Assembly (NCBI RefSeq): GCF_900128985.1
Contig: NZ_FQUC01000010.1
Coordinates: 62,001 to 126,000, forward strand
Direction: 5' to 3'
From: Indolivaga macrotermitis
GTDB taxonomy: Bacteria > Bacteroidota > Bacteroidia > Bacteroidales > Dysgonomonadaceae
DNA length: 64,000 nucleotides
Each line of letters starts with the position of its first letter. Position 1 is the first letter of the stretch. Positions 7,808 through 16,085 of the stretch are shown here, one piece after another. The notes under the pieces are model-generated. The model saw nothing but the letters and a program-made list of their open reading frames with translations. It did not search any database and was not told the origin of the DNA. Position numbers and translations under genes: made by a program.

Positions 7808-8263
7808 TTACTTATTGAGTTCTGCGTGAAGTTTTTGGGCTTCTTCTCCTTTTATATTATTGATCACCAACTTTTCTTCCTCTATATTCTGTTGATAAAC
7901 GGTGTATGTAATGTCTTTTTCCCATTGTTTGAAATTGGCATTCCATTTGATATATCCCAGTACGACAACATCTCCGTTGGTATTACATTTGAAAATGTAT
8001 TTTTTAGAGTTTACCCATGATTGTGACACTCCATTCCATACACATATTTTCCGTTCTGTTATGTTTCCTGCATCGTCGCGGGTGGTTGTATACTGTTTCA
8101 CGGGAGTTAAGTATTTTCCATCTTCTCCGCTATATACTGTGGTTACTTCTCTGTTGTTTTCGTCTACTATCGTATTTTTATAAAGATTAGACGTTGTTCC
8201 TGTAAAAATGTTACTGATTGAAAGTAATAAGCTTGCTACTACTGCGATAACTGATGTTTTCAT
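7808..8263 (-). CDS. DUF3836-like small secreted protein, copy 2
   Basis: 151 residues, signal peptide MKTSVIAVVASLLLSISNIF, then the same arrangement as its neighbour: YSGEDGKYLTPVKQYTT, VWNGVSQSWVNSKKYIFKCN, KWNANFKQWEKDITYTVYQQ. The two proteins are paralogs by tandem duplication, separated by 55 bases. No known catalytic motif is present. The W-rich beta-hairpin pattern suggests an extracytoplasmic beta-rich protein. Function unknown. Confidence 0.75.
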   Translation of the reverse strand: MKTSVIAVVASLLLSISNIFTGTTSNLYKNTIVDENNREVTTVYSGEDGKYLTPVKQYTTTRDDAGNITERKICVWNGVSQSWVNSKKYIFKCNTNGDVVVLGYIKWNANFKQWEKDITYTVYQQNIEEEKLVINNIKGEEAQKLHAELNK

Positions 8264-8454
8264 GACTTTTTATTTTTAATTATTATTTTTCTGAAATTAT
8301 TTCTGCTTCTGTTACAAATTATTCCAAACCTGTGCCAAAAAACATAAAATGCTATAAGTCAATGATCTGTGTTTGTCTTGCTATCTTCTTGTTGTAAATA
8401 AATTTTACAGTATGAGTTTTTATTCTTTACACTTGTTGAACTCTTTCTATTCTA

Positions 8455-8652
8455 TTAATTAATAGTGAAACCGGTCAAAGAATCGTGCTTGTACTCTACA
8501 CTGATGCTATTTTTAATACTATCAGGAGAGCAGATCAAAGCATTTGAGATTTCGGTTTCCGAATCCTGGCTCAATACGTTTTCCTGTTGAAGTAAAATAT
8601 AACTCGTTACAGCAAGAAACAGGGCCGAAATAACTGCAATTATTGTATTCAT
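8455..8652 (-). CDS. Small membrane-anchored or secreted protein, unknown
   Basis: 65 residues: a hydrophobic N-terminus (MNTIIAVISALFLAVTSYILL) that may be a signal or membrane anchor, then ~40 polar residues ending in DSLTGFTIN. I do not recognise a family. It lies upstream of the two DUF3836-like genes on the same strand, with the same kind of spacing, so it could be a third, shortened member of that group. The single Cys is not in a lipobox position. Coding status rests on frame, N-terminal hydrophobicity and context only. Confidence 0.45.
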   Translation of the reverse strand: MNTIIAVISALFLAVTSYILLQQENVLSQDSETEISNALICSPDSIKNSISVEYKHDSLTGFTIN

Positions 8653-8725
8653 TCCTTTATTTTTTAGATGTAAGACACCTGATACGAAAAAATCGTACCT
8701 GATTGTGTTTGATAATATAATTTGG

Positions 8726-8763
8726 AAAAAAGCCGGATATTAATTTCCCAACCGATATCCGGC
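8726..8763 (-). terminator. Terminator of the PspC/PadR operon
   Basis: GCCGGATAT (8732-8740) pairs with ATATCCGGC (8755-8763); on the minus strand six T follow. It lies 150 bases after the PspC gene stop. The gap between contains two short inverted repeats (CAGGT/ACCTG and GTAGGTA/TACCTAC) and no recognisable gene. Confidence 0.8.
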
Positions 8764-8913
8764 AACATTGAGTTAATTGAAGTTCAGGTCTTAACCTGTA
8801 ATTTTCGAGTAGGTATAGAACCTCTTGTCTTACCTACGTGAATATTGTATTTCTGTTCCCTTTAATTAAGACTGCCGTCAATAGGGAAATGTTACACTTG
8901 CGGATGATTTTTT

Positions 8914-10371
8914 TTAAAAATCGAAGTCGAAATCGAAATCATTCGGAGACCATCCGTAGTGCCAGGAAGTCTTTGCGAAATCTCTGGAGTCGGGAAACCG
9001 GCTGTCTATTTTGACTTCTTTCGATTTAGGACGGGTGATCACTATGTTGAAATACTCGCGGTCCCACTGTTTTTTCTTATTGTATAAGCGTGGATTAATA
9101 GTTACCAGCGAATCCTGCATCTGTACATCGAATTTGGCTTTATCCGCTTTAGCTTTAGCTTTACGCTTACTTGAAGCAAATGCCTTTTTATTAATCTCGA
9201 TAGAGAAATTCTGTGCTGTGGTGTCTTCCACTACTCTGATGGATGGTACAAAAAACCACGAATCGGGATTCCCTTCCAGCTTATATGTATATTTAGAGGC
9301 TCCTACCAGATCGGCTTGTTTATACAAGTTACCGATATTAATATAAAGGGTATCGGCCTGGGTTTGAGGTTGTATAATCTGGCTCTCCGATGACTGGTGC
9401 TTATACTGTTGCGCTATATGTGTTGTTACAGATGCACCATAGCCACAGGCAACCACCCATATTCCAAAACCAATGCCTATAATGATCAGGTCACGCGAGG
9501 TAAACTCTATCATAATGCGGATCCCTATATAAATAATAATAAGTGCTGGGATAAACCAGACCAGTATAAGTGTTATACCAAGATTGGCGTTGCTGAACCC
9601 GAGTATTGTAGTTAATTCATTAAAGGTTGGTAGCCCTGTTGCAGGAGCGAAAAAGAACATTGCTGCACCTGCAAGAATAATGCTGATACCGGTTAAATAA
9701 CAAATCAGTCCGACAAGTATCTTAAGTGTTTTGATCAATACGCGTCCTGCGGCAGCTCCTTTTTTCTTTACCGGCAGATTACCACTTTGTATATTTTCGA
9801 TAGTAGGAGTCTTACCCGACATTGCCAGTTTCTGGGCGAAAGTGCGTGCTGCAGGCATCACTATCCACAAGATGAAGTATAATAGAAAGAAGAATGCACT
9901 GATTTTGTGCGATAACGGATTGGATACGGAAAGTAATATAAGGTAGATAACACGTACCATCACCGGATCGAGGTTGAAGTAATGCCCGATACCGCTACAT
10001 ACCCCGCCTAATATGGCATTGTCGGTATCACGATAGAACCTTTTGCCGATAGAAGCCGGTCTTTTGTCGTCTTCGGCAGTATCTGACGTTGGGTTATCCG
10101 AAGCTGATTCATCTTCAAAATCTTTCGGGTTACCCATTATCTTGATGATATCTTTCGCGTCTTCGAGTGTGATAACTCCATCTGTTTTGGCATTTTTCAG
10201 CTGGAGCAGTTCGCTCATACGGGCTTCTATGTCCTGAATGATCTCAGCACCTTCATCTTTGGTCGAAAAATGCCGTTTGAGGTTTTCGAGGTATGCTTGC
10301 AGCTCCTCATATGCGTCTACATCCAGTGTAAAGGCGTATCCTCCTATGCTGACTTTAGTTGTTTCTTTCAT
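8914..10371 (-). CDS. PspC domain membrane protein, long form
   Basis: 485 residues. Residues 1-90 form a small helical domain shared with the 192-residue PspC protein at 11021 (VSIGGYAFTLDVDAYEELQAYL, IIQDIEARMSELL). Residues ~108-180 are the PspC domain (KRFYRDTDNAILGGVCSGIG, YFNLDPVMVRVIYL, FILWIVMPAA). Four or more further membrane helices follow up to ~315, then an extracytoplasmic C-terminal domain of ~160 residues ending in an odd acidic-aromatic tail of repeated Asp-Phe. PspC proteins sense envelope stress. It is the last gene of an operon with a second PspC gene and a PadR repressor, a pairing common in Bacteroidetes. A frameshifted copy of its C-terminal domain precedes it at 10400. 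Confidence 0.88.
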   Translation of the reverse strand: MKETTKVSIGGYAFTLDVDAYEELQAYLENLKRHFSTKDEGAEIIQDIEARMSELLQLKNAKTDGVITLEDAKDIIKIMGNPKDFEDESASDNPTSDTAEDDKRPASIGKRFYRDTDNAILGGVCSGIGHYFNLDPVMVRVIYLILLSVSNPLSHKISAFFFLLYFILWIVMPAARTFAQKLAMSGKTPTIENIQSGNLPVKKKGAAAGRVLIKTLKILVGLICYLTGISIILAGAAMFFFAPATGLPTFNELTTILGFSNANLGITLILVWFIPALIIIYIGIRIMIEFTSRDLIIIGIGFGIWVVACGYGASVTTHIAQQYKHQSSESQIIQPQTQADTLYINIGNLYKQADLVGASKYTYKLEGNPDSWFFVPSIRVVEDTTAQNFSIEINKKAFASSKRKAKAKADKAKFDVQMQDSLVTINPRLYNKKKQWDREYFNIVITRPKSKEVKIDSRFPDSRDFAKTSWHYGWSPNDFDFDFDF

Positions 10372-10399
10372 GTTATTTTGTTTTTATCTTTCTTCTGTA

Positions 10400-10619
10400 T
10401 TATAATCCTTTTGTATCTACATGTTTATAGTACGGACTGTGAATAATTATTTCGAAGCTGGTAGCATCCCATTTCTTACCGGTGTTATAAACCGGAGGGG
10501 ATAATGCAATGATTGAATCTGCTATTTCGAAATTGAATACCGCTTTTTGTGCTATTTGTTGCGCTGTAATCGAATCTTGTGCATAGCCTTATTCCCAGAA
10601 AAAGATCTTTGATAGTCAT
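10400..10619 (-). pseudogene. Frameshifted remnant related to the PspC C-terminal domain
   Basis: An ATG at 10619, 5 bases after the PadR stop, opens MTIKDLFLGI. One extra base then shifts the frame, and the downstream frame reads GYAQDSITAQQIAQKAVFNF and on to HVDTKGL before TAA at 10400. The downstream part aligns with the long PspC protein: FNFEIADS with FDVQMQDS, SPPVYNTGKKWD with NPRLYNKKKQWD, SFEIIIHSP with YFNIVITRP. The remnant therefore looks like a decayed duplicate of that extracytoplasmic domain. A sequencing error restoring a 73-codon gene is the alternative. Confidence 0.65.
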
Positions 10620-10624
10620 ATCCT

Positions 10625-10960
10625 TTATTTTTTGCGTATACGTGCTATTGTATTAACAAGGTCGGCCCATACATTGTCGAGTTCTGCCAGTACTGCTCTT
10701 CCTTTGTCGGTGATCGAGTAGTATTTGCGGGGAGGTCCCTGTGTCGATTCTTCCCAGCGATAGGTAAGTAGTTCCTGATTCTTCTGGCGGGTAAGCAACG
10801 GATACAGTGTTCCTTCCACCACGATCATCTCGGATTCCTTCAGTTCGCTGATAATGGATGATGCATAAGCATCTCCTTCCGATAAGATACTCAGTATACA
10901 GTATTCGAGTATACCTTTCCTCATCTGGGCTTTTATATTATCTACATTTATTGGTTCCAT
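10625..10960 (-). CDS. PadR family transcriptional regulator
   Basis: 111 residues, a winged-helix repressor. Seen: QMRKGILEYCILSILSEGDAYA at the start, SEMIVVEGTLYPLLTRQKNQ (the recognition helix with the family's xGTLYPLLxR), RWEESTQGPPRKYYSITDKGRAVL, then a C-terminal dimerisation helix. It lies between the two PspC genes and so probably represses their operon. The 12-base inverted repeat over the operon promoter at 11634-11682 is the natural operator candidate. PadR repressors usually release DNA on binding a small hydrophobic ligand; none is evident here. Confidence 0.93.
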   Translation of the reverse strand: MEPINVDNIKAQMRKGILEYCILSILSEGDAYASSIISELKESEMIVVEGTLYPLLTRQKNQELLTYRWEESTQGPPRKYYSITDKGRAVLAELDNVWADLVNTIARIRKK

Positions 10961-11020
10961 AATTTTACAATTTTGTAACTGACTACAATTTTCTTCATAT
11001 ACTAACGGGTAAGTTTGTAT

Positions 11021-11599
11021 TTACTTGTTACCCGAATAGTTCTTGATATTTTCGGCGGTAACCGATTCGCCACGCATTTCCATCTTCTGGCTTACAGTCA
11101 AAGCCTCGGGCATAGCAATCCACAGTACGATATAAATTAATAGTGTAGACCCATACAAAAACAAGGCTACGATGAATATGATACGCATAAGGGTTACATC
11201 TATATTGAAGTACTCGGATAAGCCGCTACATACACCTGCTATTTTTTTATCTTCAGGGTTGCGATATAATTTTTTTTCTGATCTCATTTTCTTATTATTT
11301 GAATTGTTTGTATTTGTTTCTTTATTTCCGGTTTGATTGTTTGCTCCTGCCTGATCGATTTCTCCCAGACATTCGATTACGGTATCTACCATTTTTTCGT
11401 CCACTACCTGGCTTGGATATTTTATTTCTTTCTGAAATAATTCTGATACCCGTATTTCGATATCTTCCATTATTTCTTTGGCATCTTCGGTGGGCAATGT
11501 TGCCTCAAACCTTGCTAAATAAGATTTTAGCTTTATATAGGCGTCGTCTTCGATAGTAAAGTTGATACCTCCTATATTTACTTCAACTACTTTTTTCAT
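11021..11599 (-). CDS. PspC domain membrane protein, short form
   Basis: 192 residues. The first ~85 residues (VNIGGINFTIEDDAYIKLKSYL, IMEDIEIRVSELF) match the N-terminal domain of the long PspC protein. A Asn-rich linker (NNQTGNKETNTNNSNNKK) leads to a PspC domain at ~108-175: KLYRNPEDKKIAGVCSGLSEYF, NIDVTLMRIIFI, IVLWIAMPEAL, with two membrane helices. It ends in SVTAENIKNYSGNK, resembling the corresponding stretch in its paralog. First gene of the operon with padR and the long PspC gene. A hairpin (CGGGTAA with TTACCCG, 11006-11034) overlaps its last codons and may tune expression of downstream genes. Confidence 0.9.
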   Translation of the reverse strand: MKKVVEVNIGGINFTIEDDAYIKLKSYLARFEATLPTEDAKEIMEDIEIRVSELFQKEIKYPSQVVDEKMVDTVIECLGEIDQAGANNQTGNKETNTNNSNNKKMRSEKKLYRNPEDKKIAGVCSGLSEYFNIDVTLMRIIFIVALFLYGSTLLIYIVLWIAMPEALTVSQKMEMRGESVTAENIKNYSGNK

Positions 11600-11633
11600 G
11601 ACATTTTTATTTAGTTTATGCTTATACCTTGTT

Positions 11634-11682
11634 TTATGTATTGCAAATATATGTAATTATTTTAGTACTATGCAATACATAA
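11634..11682. promoter_or_regulatory. 12-base inverted repeat, candidate operator of the PspC/PadR operon
   Basis: TTATGTATTGCA (11634-11645) and its exact reverse complement TGCAATACATAA (11671-11682) flank the promoter; the left arm touches the -7 box. Related TGTATTG copies follow at 11705 and 11724. PadR autoregulation through this site is inference. Confidence 0.6.
11644..11651 (-). promoter_or_regulatory. Putative -7 promoter element of the PspC/PadR operon
   Basis: Minus strand TATATTTG, a TAnnTTTG match, 44 bases before the ATG at 11599 and overlapped by the inverted repeat. Confidence 0.6.
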
Positions 11683-11807
11683 TACCATAAAAATAATACT
11701 ACCTTGTATTGTGTTCGTTTCAATGTATTGTTTATTAGGTGTTTATGTTTTTATTAATTTCTTTTCGTTAAGAAAAATTAACTATAATGATTCTGTTTTT
11801 TATTTAT

Positions 11808-11815
11808 TACCTTTG
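11808..11815 (+). promoter_or_regulatory. Putative -7 promoter element of the glycosyltransferase gene
   Basis: TACCTTTG, 16 bases before the ATG at 11832. Its position supports that start over an in-frame ATG at 11787. Confidence 0.5.
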
Positions 11816-11831
11816 TGAAAAGACTTCGAAT

Positions 11832-12920
11832 ATGCCTCTGGTTTCTGTCATATTACCTGTGTTTAATGCAGAGCGAACTATATCGAAATGTATCGGTAGC
11901 GTGCTTTCGCAAACGTTACACGACTTCGAATTGATTATTATTAATGACGGAAGTACAGATCTGACTTTGTCTATATGCGAAGAATTCATTCTGAAGGATA
12001 ATAGAATCATTGTTCTGAATCAGGAAAACAGGGGTGTGTCGTATGCCCGTAACAGGGGGATTGAAAAGGCTTCGGGGAAATATCTTTGCTTTGTCGATTC
12101 AGATGATTGGGTAGGAGAGCGGTACCTGAAAGCGTTTTTCAAAGATGGTGAGATTGCTGAAAAGGAGATCGTTTTTCAGGATTGTATTGAAGAGTCGGAA
12201 GGACGCTCGTCGATCAAGTGCAATTTTCAGGTGAAAGAGTATAATTCATCTCGATTAAGTGAAGTATTCAATGAGCAACGGTTATTGAACTTCGGATATC
12301 CTTTTTGTAAATTGTACCGGAGGGATGTTATAGAGTCTCACGGTATCAGGTTTCGTGAGGATATATTCTTTATAGAAGACCGGATTTTTTTGCTTGAATA
12401 TATCCAATATATGGAGAGTTTCCGGTTTTCGGACGAAGCTCATTATCATTATACTTTCAGCCACGGGCAAGAATCGCTAACCTTCAGGCACAACTCTTTT
12501 GAGTCTGAGATTAATGCATACTATATTGAAAAGGGCTTACTGAAAAGCCTGACCCGGCAATTCTCGCTGAATGCTGAAGCTGTGCATTATTGGAAGTCGT
12601 GCAATGGTTTTTTGCTTTACCGGGCTTTACGGACTATCTACCGTCCCGAATGGCAGAAAAACTTCGGAGAAAGACAAGGTATTTTACGAGAGCAATATTC
12701 CGAAGAGAATATTTATTGCCTCAGAGCATATAGCCGTGCATATCTGGGAGAACTTCTGAACCGGACGGCCGTCCGGCTATACACCCACAAGTGTTTTTAT
12801 ACTTATGATCTTTATACCCGGTTCTTCATTTTTATCAGGTACAGAATGTCGTTTGTCTGGCAGATTTTCAGAAAGGTTGTGAAACCTGTAACCGAATACC
12901 GGACAAAAGATCATGATTGA
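11832..12920 (+). CDS. Family 2 glycosyltransferase
   Basis: 362 residues from the ATG chosen because a promoter box lies inside the 15-codon upstream extension and because GT2 proteins begin right at MPLVSVILPVFNAER. Seen: VSVILPVFNAERTISKCIGS (nucleotide-binding strand), QTLHDFELIIINDGSTD, RGVSYARNRGIEKASGKY and FVDSDDW (the DxD-type metal site). It is a GT-A fold enzyme that adds a sugar from a nucleotide donor to a glycan; donor and acceptor unknown. The C-terminal ~140 residues are basic and aromatic with no clear membrane helix. Monocistronic and convergent with the TelA-like gene, whose 3' end it overlaps by 10 bases. Confidence 0.9.
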   Translation: MPLVSVILPVFNAERTISKCIGSVLSQTLHDFELIIINDGSTDLTLSICEEFILKDNRIIVLNQENRGVSYARNRGIEKASGKYLCFVDSDDWVGERYLKAFFKDGEIAEKEIVFQDCIEESEGRSSIKCNFQVKEYNSSRLSEVFNEQRLLNFGYPFCKLYRRDVIESHGIRFREDIFFIEDRIFLLEYIQYMESFRFSDEAHYHYTFSHGQESLTFRHNSFESEINAYYIEKGLLKSLTRQFSLNAEAVHYWKSCNGFLLYRALRTIYRPEWQKNFGERQGILREQYSEENIYCLRAYSRAYLGELLNRTAVRLYTHKCFYTYDLYTRFFIFIRYRMSFVWQIFRKVVKPVTEYRTKDHD

Positions 12921-13966
12921 AGTCCGGACGCCAGTTGAGAGAGTTCGCGCTCAGCGACCAGTAACTGGTTTTCGGCATCGCCTCTGGCTCTTCGGGCTTC
13001 CTGTTGTACATTAAGCACATCATAGACCGATGTTAGTAAATCATTATTGATACGTTGCAGTGAGTAAAGGCTTACGACACCTTGTTCGCCTTCGCGGGCA
13101 ATGGTATGAGTCGACCGACGAAGGGTTTTGCTATTTCTCCGTAGTACTTTATTTACAAACCGGGTGATCGTCTGCTGGGCTTCTAATGCCTGTTGCGAGT
13201 TTGCCACATTCAGCGACAGTATCATTTGGTTGCGCCACAACGGGAGTGTATTTACGAGGCACGATTGTAACTTGTCTAACAATACAGTATTGTTACTTTG
13301 TATAAGACGTATCTGCGAAGCCAGTTGCATGGCTACTACTTTGCTCAATCGAAGATTGTGGATACGGCGTTCGAGCCTGAGTGACTGTTCTTCGAGTACG
13401 GAACTTTCGTACTGTTTTGCGGGATCGGATTTCAGTAAGGGAAGTTGTGTTTCCTTTATTTTTTTCAGCAATAATTCTCCGGCATATATGTATAAGGATA
13501 GTTCTTCGAAGCATTCCTTATTTTGAAAAAACATTTTTTCGAGCAACTTCAGGTCTACAGCCAGAGTCTGGTACTGCTTTTCGATTTGTAATTCAATTTT
13601 AGCAACTGTCGATTCGATGCTCTTATACTCGCTATTGATACGGACAATACGTTTTTTATTGCTTTCGAACAGATATTTGAATTTCCAACGGCTTATCGAT
13701 TTATCGAATTTCTTCAATTCGTCGACCAGAGTGGATAGGGTAGTATCTATGCTTATCGCATCTTTCGAACGCATTTGCTTCAATACTGCTTCTGAAAAAC
13801 TGCCCAATTTATATTGGCTCGCTATTCCATATTGCATGGAAGAAGTATTATTCAGGTCGATTCTCGACTTGAATGTATCGATCCGTTGCTGATATTCGGG
13901 AGTTACATCCACTACCTTTTCGATAAGGTCGTCTCCTAATACGGTTAGTTTACGTACGTCTTCCAT
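12911..13966 (-). CDS. TelA/KlaA-family toxic anion resistance protein
   Basis: 351 residues, nearly all alpha-helical with coiled-coil character, matching the TelA family: SRIDLNNTSSMQYGIASQYKLGSFSEAVLKQMRSKD at the start (the GxxxQxxLxxFSxxxLxxVRxKD pattern), then KFDKSISRWKFKYLFESNKK, a long helical core, and VANSQQALEAQQTITRFVNKVLRRNSKTLR near the end. TelA proteins are tied to resistance to tellurite, antimicrobial peptides and some phage-related stress; the mechanism is unknown. It is the third gene of the operon with the ATPase-PH protein (10-base gap) and the TerB_C-like protein, so its role here is likely as their partner. Confidence 0.88.
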   Translation of the reverse strand: MEDVRKLTVLGDDLIEKVVDVTPEYQQRIDTFKSRIDLNNTSSMQYGIASQYKLGSFSEAVLKQMRSKDAISIDTTLSTLVDELKKFDKSISRWKFKYLFESNKKRIVRINSEYKSIESTVAKIELQIEKQYQTLAVDLKLLEKMFFQNKECFEELSLYIYAGELLLKKIKETQLPLLKSDPAKQYESSVLEEQSLRLERRIHNLRLSKVVAMQLASQIRLIQSNNTVLLDKLQSCLVNTLPLWRNQMILSLNVANSQQALEAQQTITRFVNKVLRRNSKTLRRSTHTIAREGEQGVVSLYSLQRINNDLLTSVYDVLNVQQEARRARGDAENQLLVAERELSQLASGLQS

Positions 13967-13976
13967 TATTTTCCTG

Positions 13977-16049
13977 TTAATCTAAAAGTCCTCTGTTCCT
14001 TAAATTCTCGATATATACTTCCGACTGTGCATCTATGTCCATCATATCCATCTGGAATATATTGGTCAGCTCCTGTTCGAACGCAATATGGGATGTGCCG
14101 ATGGCTTCTTCTATCTTAGTCATGGAATCTAATGTCTCGGGATTGTTCAGACCCGAATTTTCGAGAATATAGTATTGTTGCAGCATCTTGGTCAAAGCTT
14201 CGAAATGACGGATGAAGAATGTTTCGCTGGCTTGCGGGTCTTTTTCCTGAATGATAAATGCAATACGTGCCATTTTGATCAGATGCTCTTTAATTTCCGC
14301 ATTTTGCATCTGCTTGATCCAATATCCCAGTTCGGCGGCCAGAGTTTTACGTTCCAGTATATCGATCTGTGCTTCGAGAAATGCCAACAGGGGTTTGATC
14401 TGTACATTCGGTATAAAGTCGATATGTAGCTTGTCGTTATCTCTGGTGAGATATAAGGTACTGTTCTGAGCGCCTTTTTGATAGCTCATTTCAGTAATCT
14501 GGCTGTAAGGAAAGGATTCTACTATATCGGCCTGTTTGTTGATAAACACAAGGCGTTTCTCTGTCGCGATAAGCGAGCCTGCCTTGTTGTTAAACGAACA
14601 GGCGACTACCCGGAGGCAATTTTCATCGTCGAGAAGTGTCTCCAATAGTTTATCGGTAAATTCGGGACTGAAGTTCATCGATTTGTATTGCTTAGTTATC
14701 TGCCTTGCTTTTTTCTCGTACAATTGCTTTTGTCCTTCTTCGAGATCGAGAGGGCGCTCGTCGGCAATGGTTATTTGTTGTATCAGCGTTTTTTTATTTG
14801 CTTCCGGATTTTGGCGGAGTATATTCAGTATATTCAGAAAATCGCGAATCACACTGCGGGGTGTAAGGTACTCGGCCGCACCGGGTTTGTTATACATTTC
14901 CTCCATGAAATGGTGAATGTCTTTGTCCGAAAAATCTACTTTGACACTGTAATTGAAATCGAATATCTCCTTGAGGTTCTTCAATAAAACAAATATCTCG
15001 TTATGGTTCAGTGGCATGAGCCGGATTACGGGTTGGGCGAAATCGCGGTTTTGCGCCGTTTCGAATTTGTTGACCTGCAAACGGGTTTTCAGTGCGTCGT
15101 AACTGTAAAAGCCTCTGTCCTTGTCTTCCAGAGTCTCGGTGGTTGCGGCGAAATTCAGAAAAAGATGCTCTACTTTTCCCTGAAAGCAATCATTATACAT
15201 ACTCATCAGGGCTTCGTAGTTTTTTTGCCGCATCCCCGAATTATTGATCTTGTATAGGTTGATGACTTCATCGAAATTGATGACGAATCCACTGTACCCG
15301 ATTTTAACGACCAGCTTTGCCAGATTTTTCAGCATATCGTAATAGTTACGGTCGTGCACTATATCCAACACTCCCAGATCGGCTTTGGCTTCGGTTTTGG
15401 TTTTGTATTCGCCTTTGAGCCAGCGGAGGGCATTTCGTTTCAGAATGTCGTCTCCGTTGATAAATCCTTCGTAATACCTCACAATGGCTAGCCCGAAGTC
15501 GAAACCGCCTACTTCGGTTATCTCATTAGTCGTTTTTATAATCGTGTTTTGTATCTTTCCGGCATATTCCGGTTTACGGATATCGGTCAATGGGATATTC
15601 TCTTCTGTTGCGGTTTGCATAATGGCTTGCTCTATCCACTTCTCAAGTAGGACGGACAAAGCACCGCCTTCGGGTTTGGAAACAATGGCAATATTGTCGA
15701 CCAACGATGTATATAAAGCCTGAGCTTTGCCATCGTTGGAGTACAACCGCGAATGTGGAGTGAAATCGACATTTGCCACAACAAATTTTTGTTTTAGCGC
15801 TACGGTGGTAAGCAGATGCAGCATAAAGGATTTTCCGGAACCGAAGTCACCGATCCAGAATTTGGTCATACTGTGTCCGGCTTTTACTTCGTTCAGCGCC
15901 TGAATGAAGGTGTCTACTTCATCGGCTCGTCCAACAGTAATATGCTGTACCCCTATTTTGGGTACAACTCCTCCTGTCAGTGAATTTATTATCGCTGTTG
16001 CTTCTTTTGGTTTTATATTAACCGGATTATTAGTTCCTTCTTGCGTCAT
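13977..16049 (-). CDS. BREX-type P-loop ATPase fused to a PH-like domain
   Basis: 690 residues. Residues ~15-440 resemble the BrxC/BrxD/DUF2791 ATP-binding family: an N-terminal AxxIINSLxxGVVP region, GVQHITVGR, Walker A GDFGSGKS at 67-74, VANVDFTPHSRLYS, and Walker B GFVINFDE at 254-261. Residues ~472-560 switch to a pattern typical of the bacterial YokE-like PH domain: CSFNNKAGSLIATEKRLVFI, SFPYSQITEMSY, then a final helix IKPLLAFLEAQI. A ~125-residue helical tail follows. BREX-type ATPases act in phage exclusion with other subunits; the PH domain suggests membrane or protein docking. Middle gene of the operon, 36 bases after the TerB_C-like gene. Confidence 0.8.
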   Translation of the reverse strand: MTQEGTNNPVNIKPKEATAIINSLTGGVVPKIGVQHITVGRADEVDTFIQALNEVKAGHSMTKFWIGDFGSGKSFMLHLLTTVALKQKFVVANVDFTPHSRLYSNDGKAQALYTSLVDNIAIVSKPEGGALSVLLEKWIEQAIMQTATEENIPLTDIRKPEYAGKIQNTIIKTTNEITEVGGFDFGLAIVRYYEGFINGDDILKRNALRWLKGEYKTKTEAKADLGVLDIVHDRNYYDMLKNLAKLVVKIGYSGFVINFDEVINLYKINNSGMRQKNYEALMSMYNDCFQGKVEHLFLNFAATTETLEDKDRGFYSYDALKTRLQVNKFETAQNRDFAQPVIRLMPLNHNEIFVLLKNLKEIFDFNYSVKVDFSDKDIHHFMEEMYNKPGAAEYLTPRSVIRDFLNILNILRQNPEANKKTLIQQITIADERPLDLEEGQKQLYEKKARQITKQYKSMNFSPEFTDKLLETLLDDENCLRVVACSFNNKAGSLIATEKRLVFINKQADIVESFPYSQITEMSYQKGAQNSTLYLTRDNDKLHIDFIPNVQIKPLLAFLEAQIDILERKTLAAELGYWIKQMQNAEIKEHLIKMARIAFIIQEKDPQASETFFIRHFEALTKMLQQYYILENSGLNNPETLDSMTKIEEAIGTSHIAFEQELTNIFQMDMMDIDAQSEVYIENLRNRGLLD

Positions 16050-16085
16050 ATAAGTACTTTACATTTACTGGTTTTTTTAGATGCC

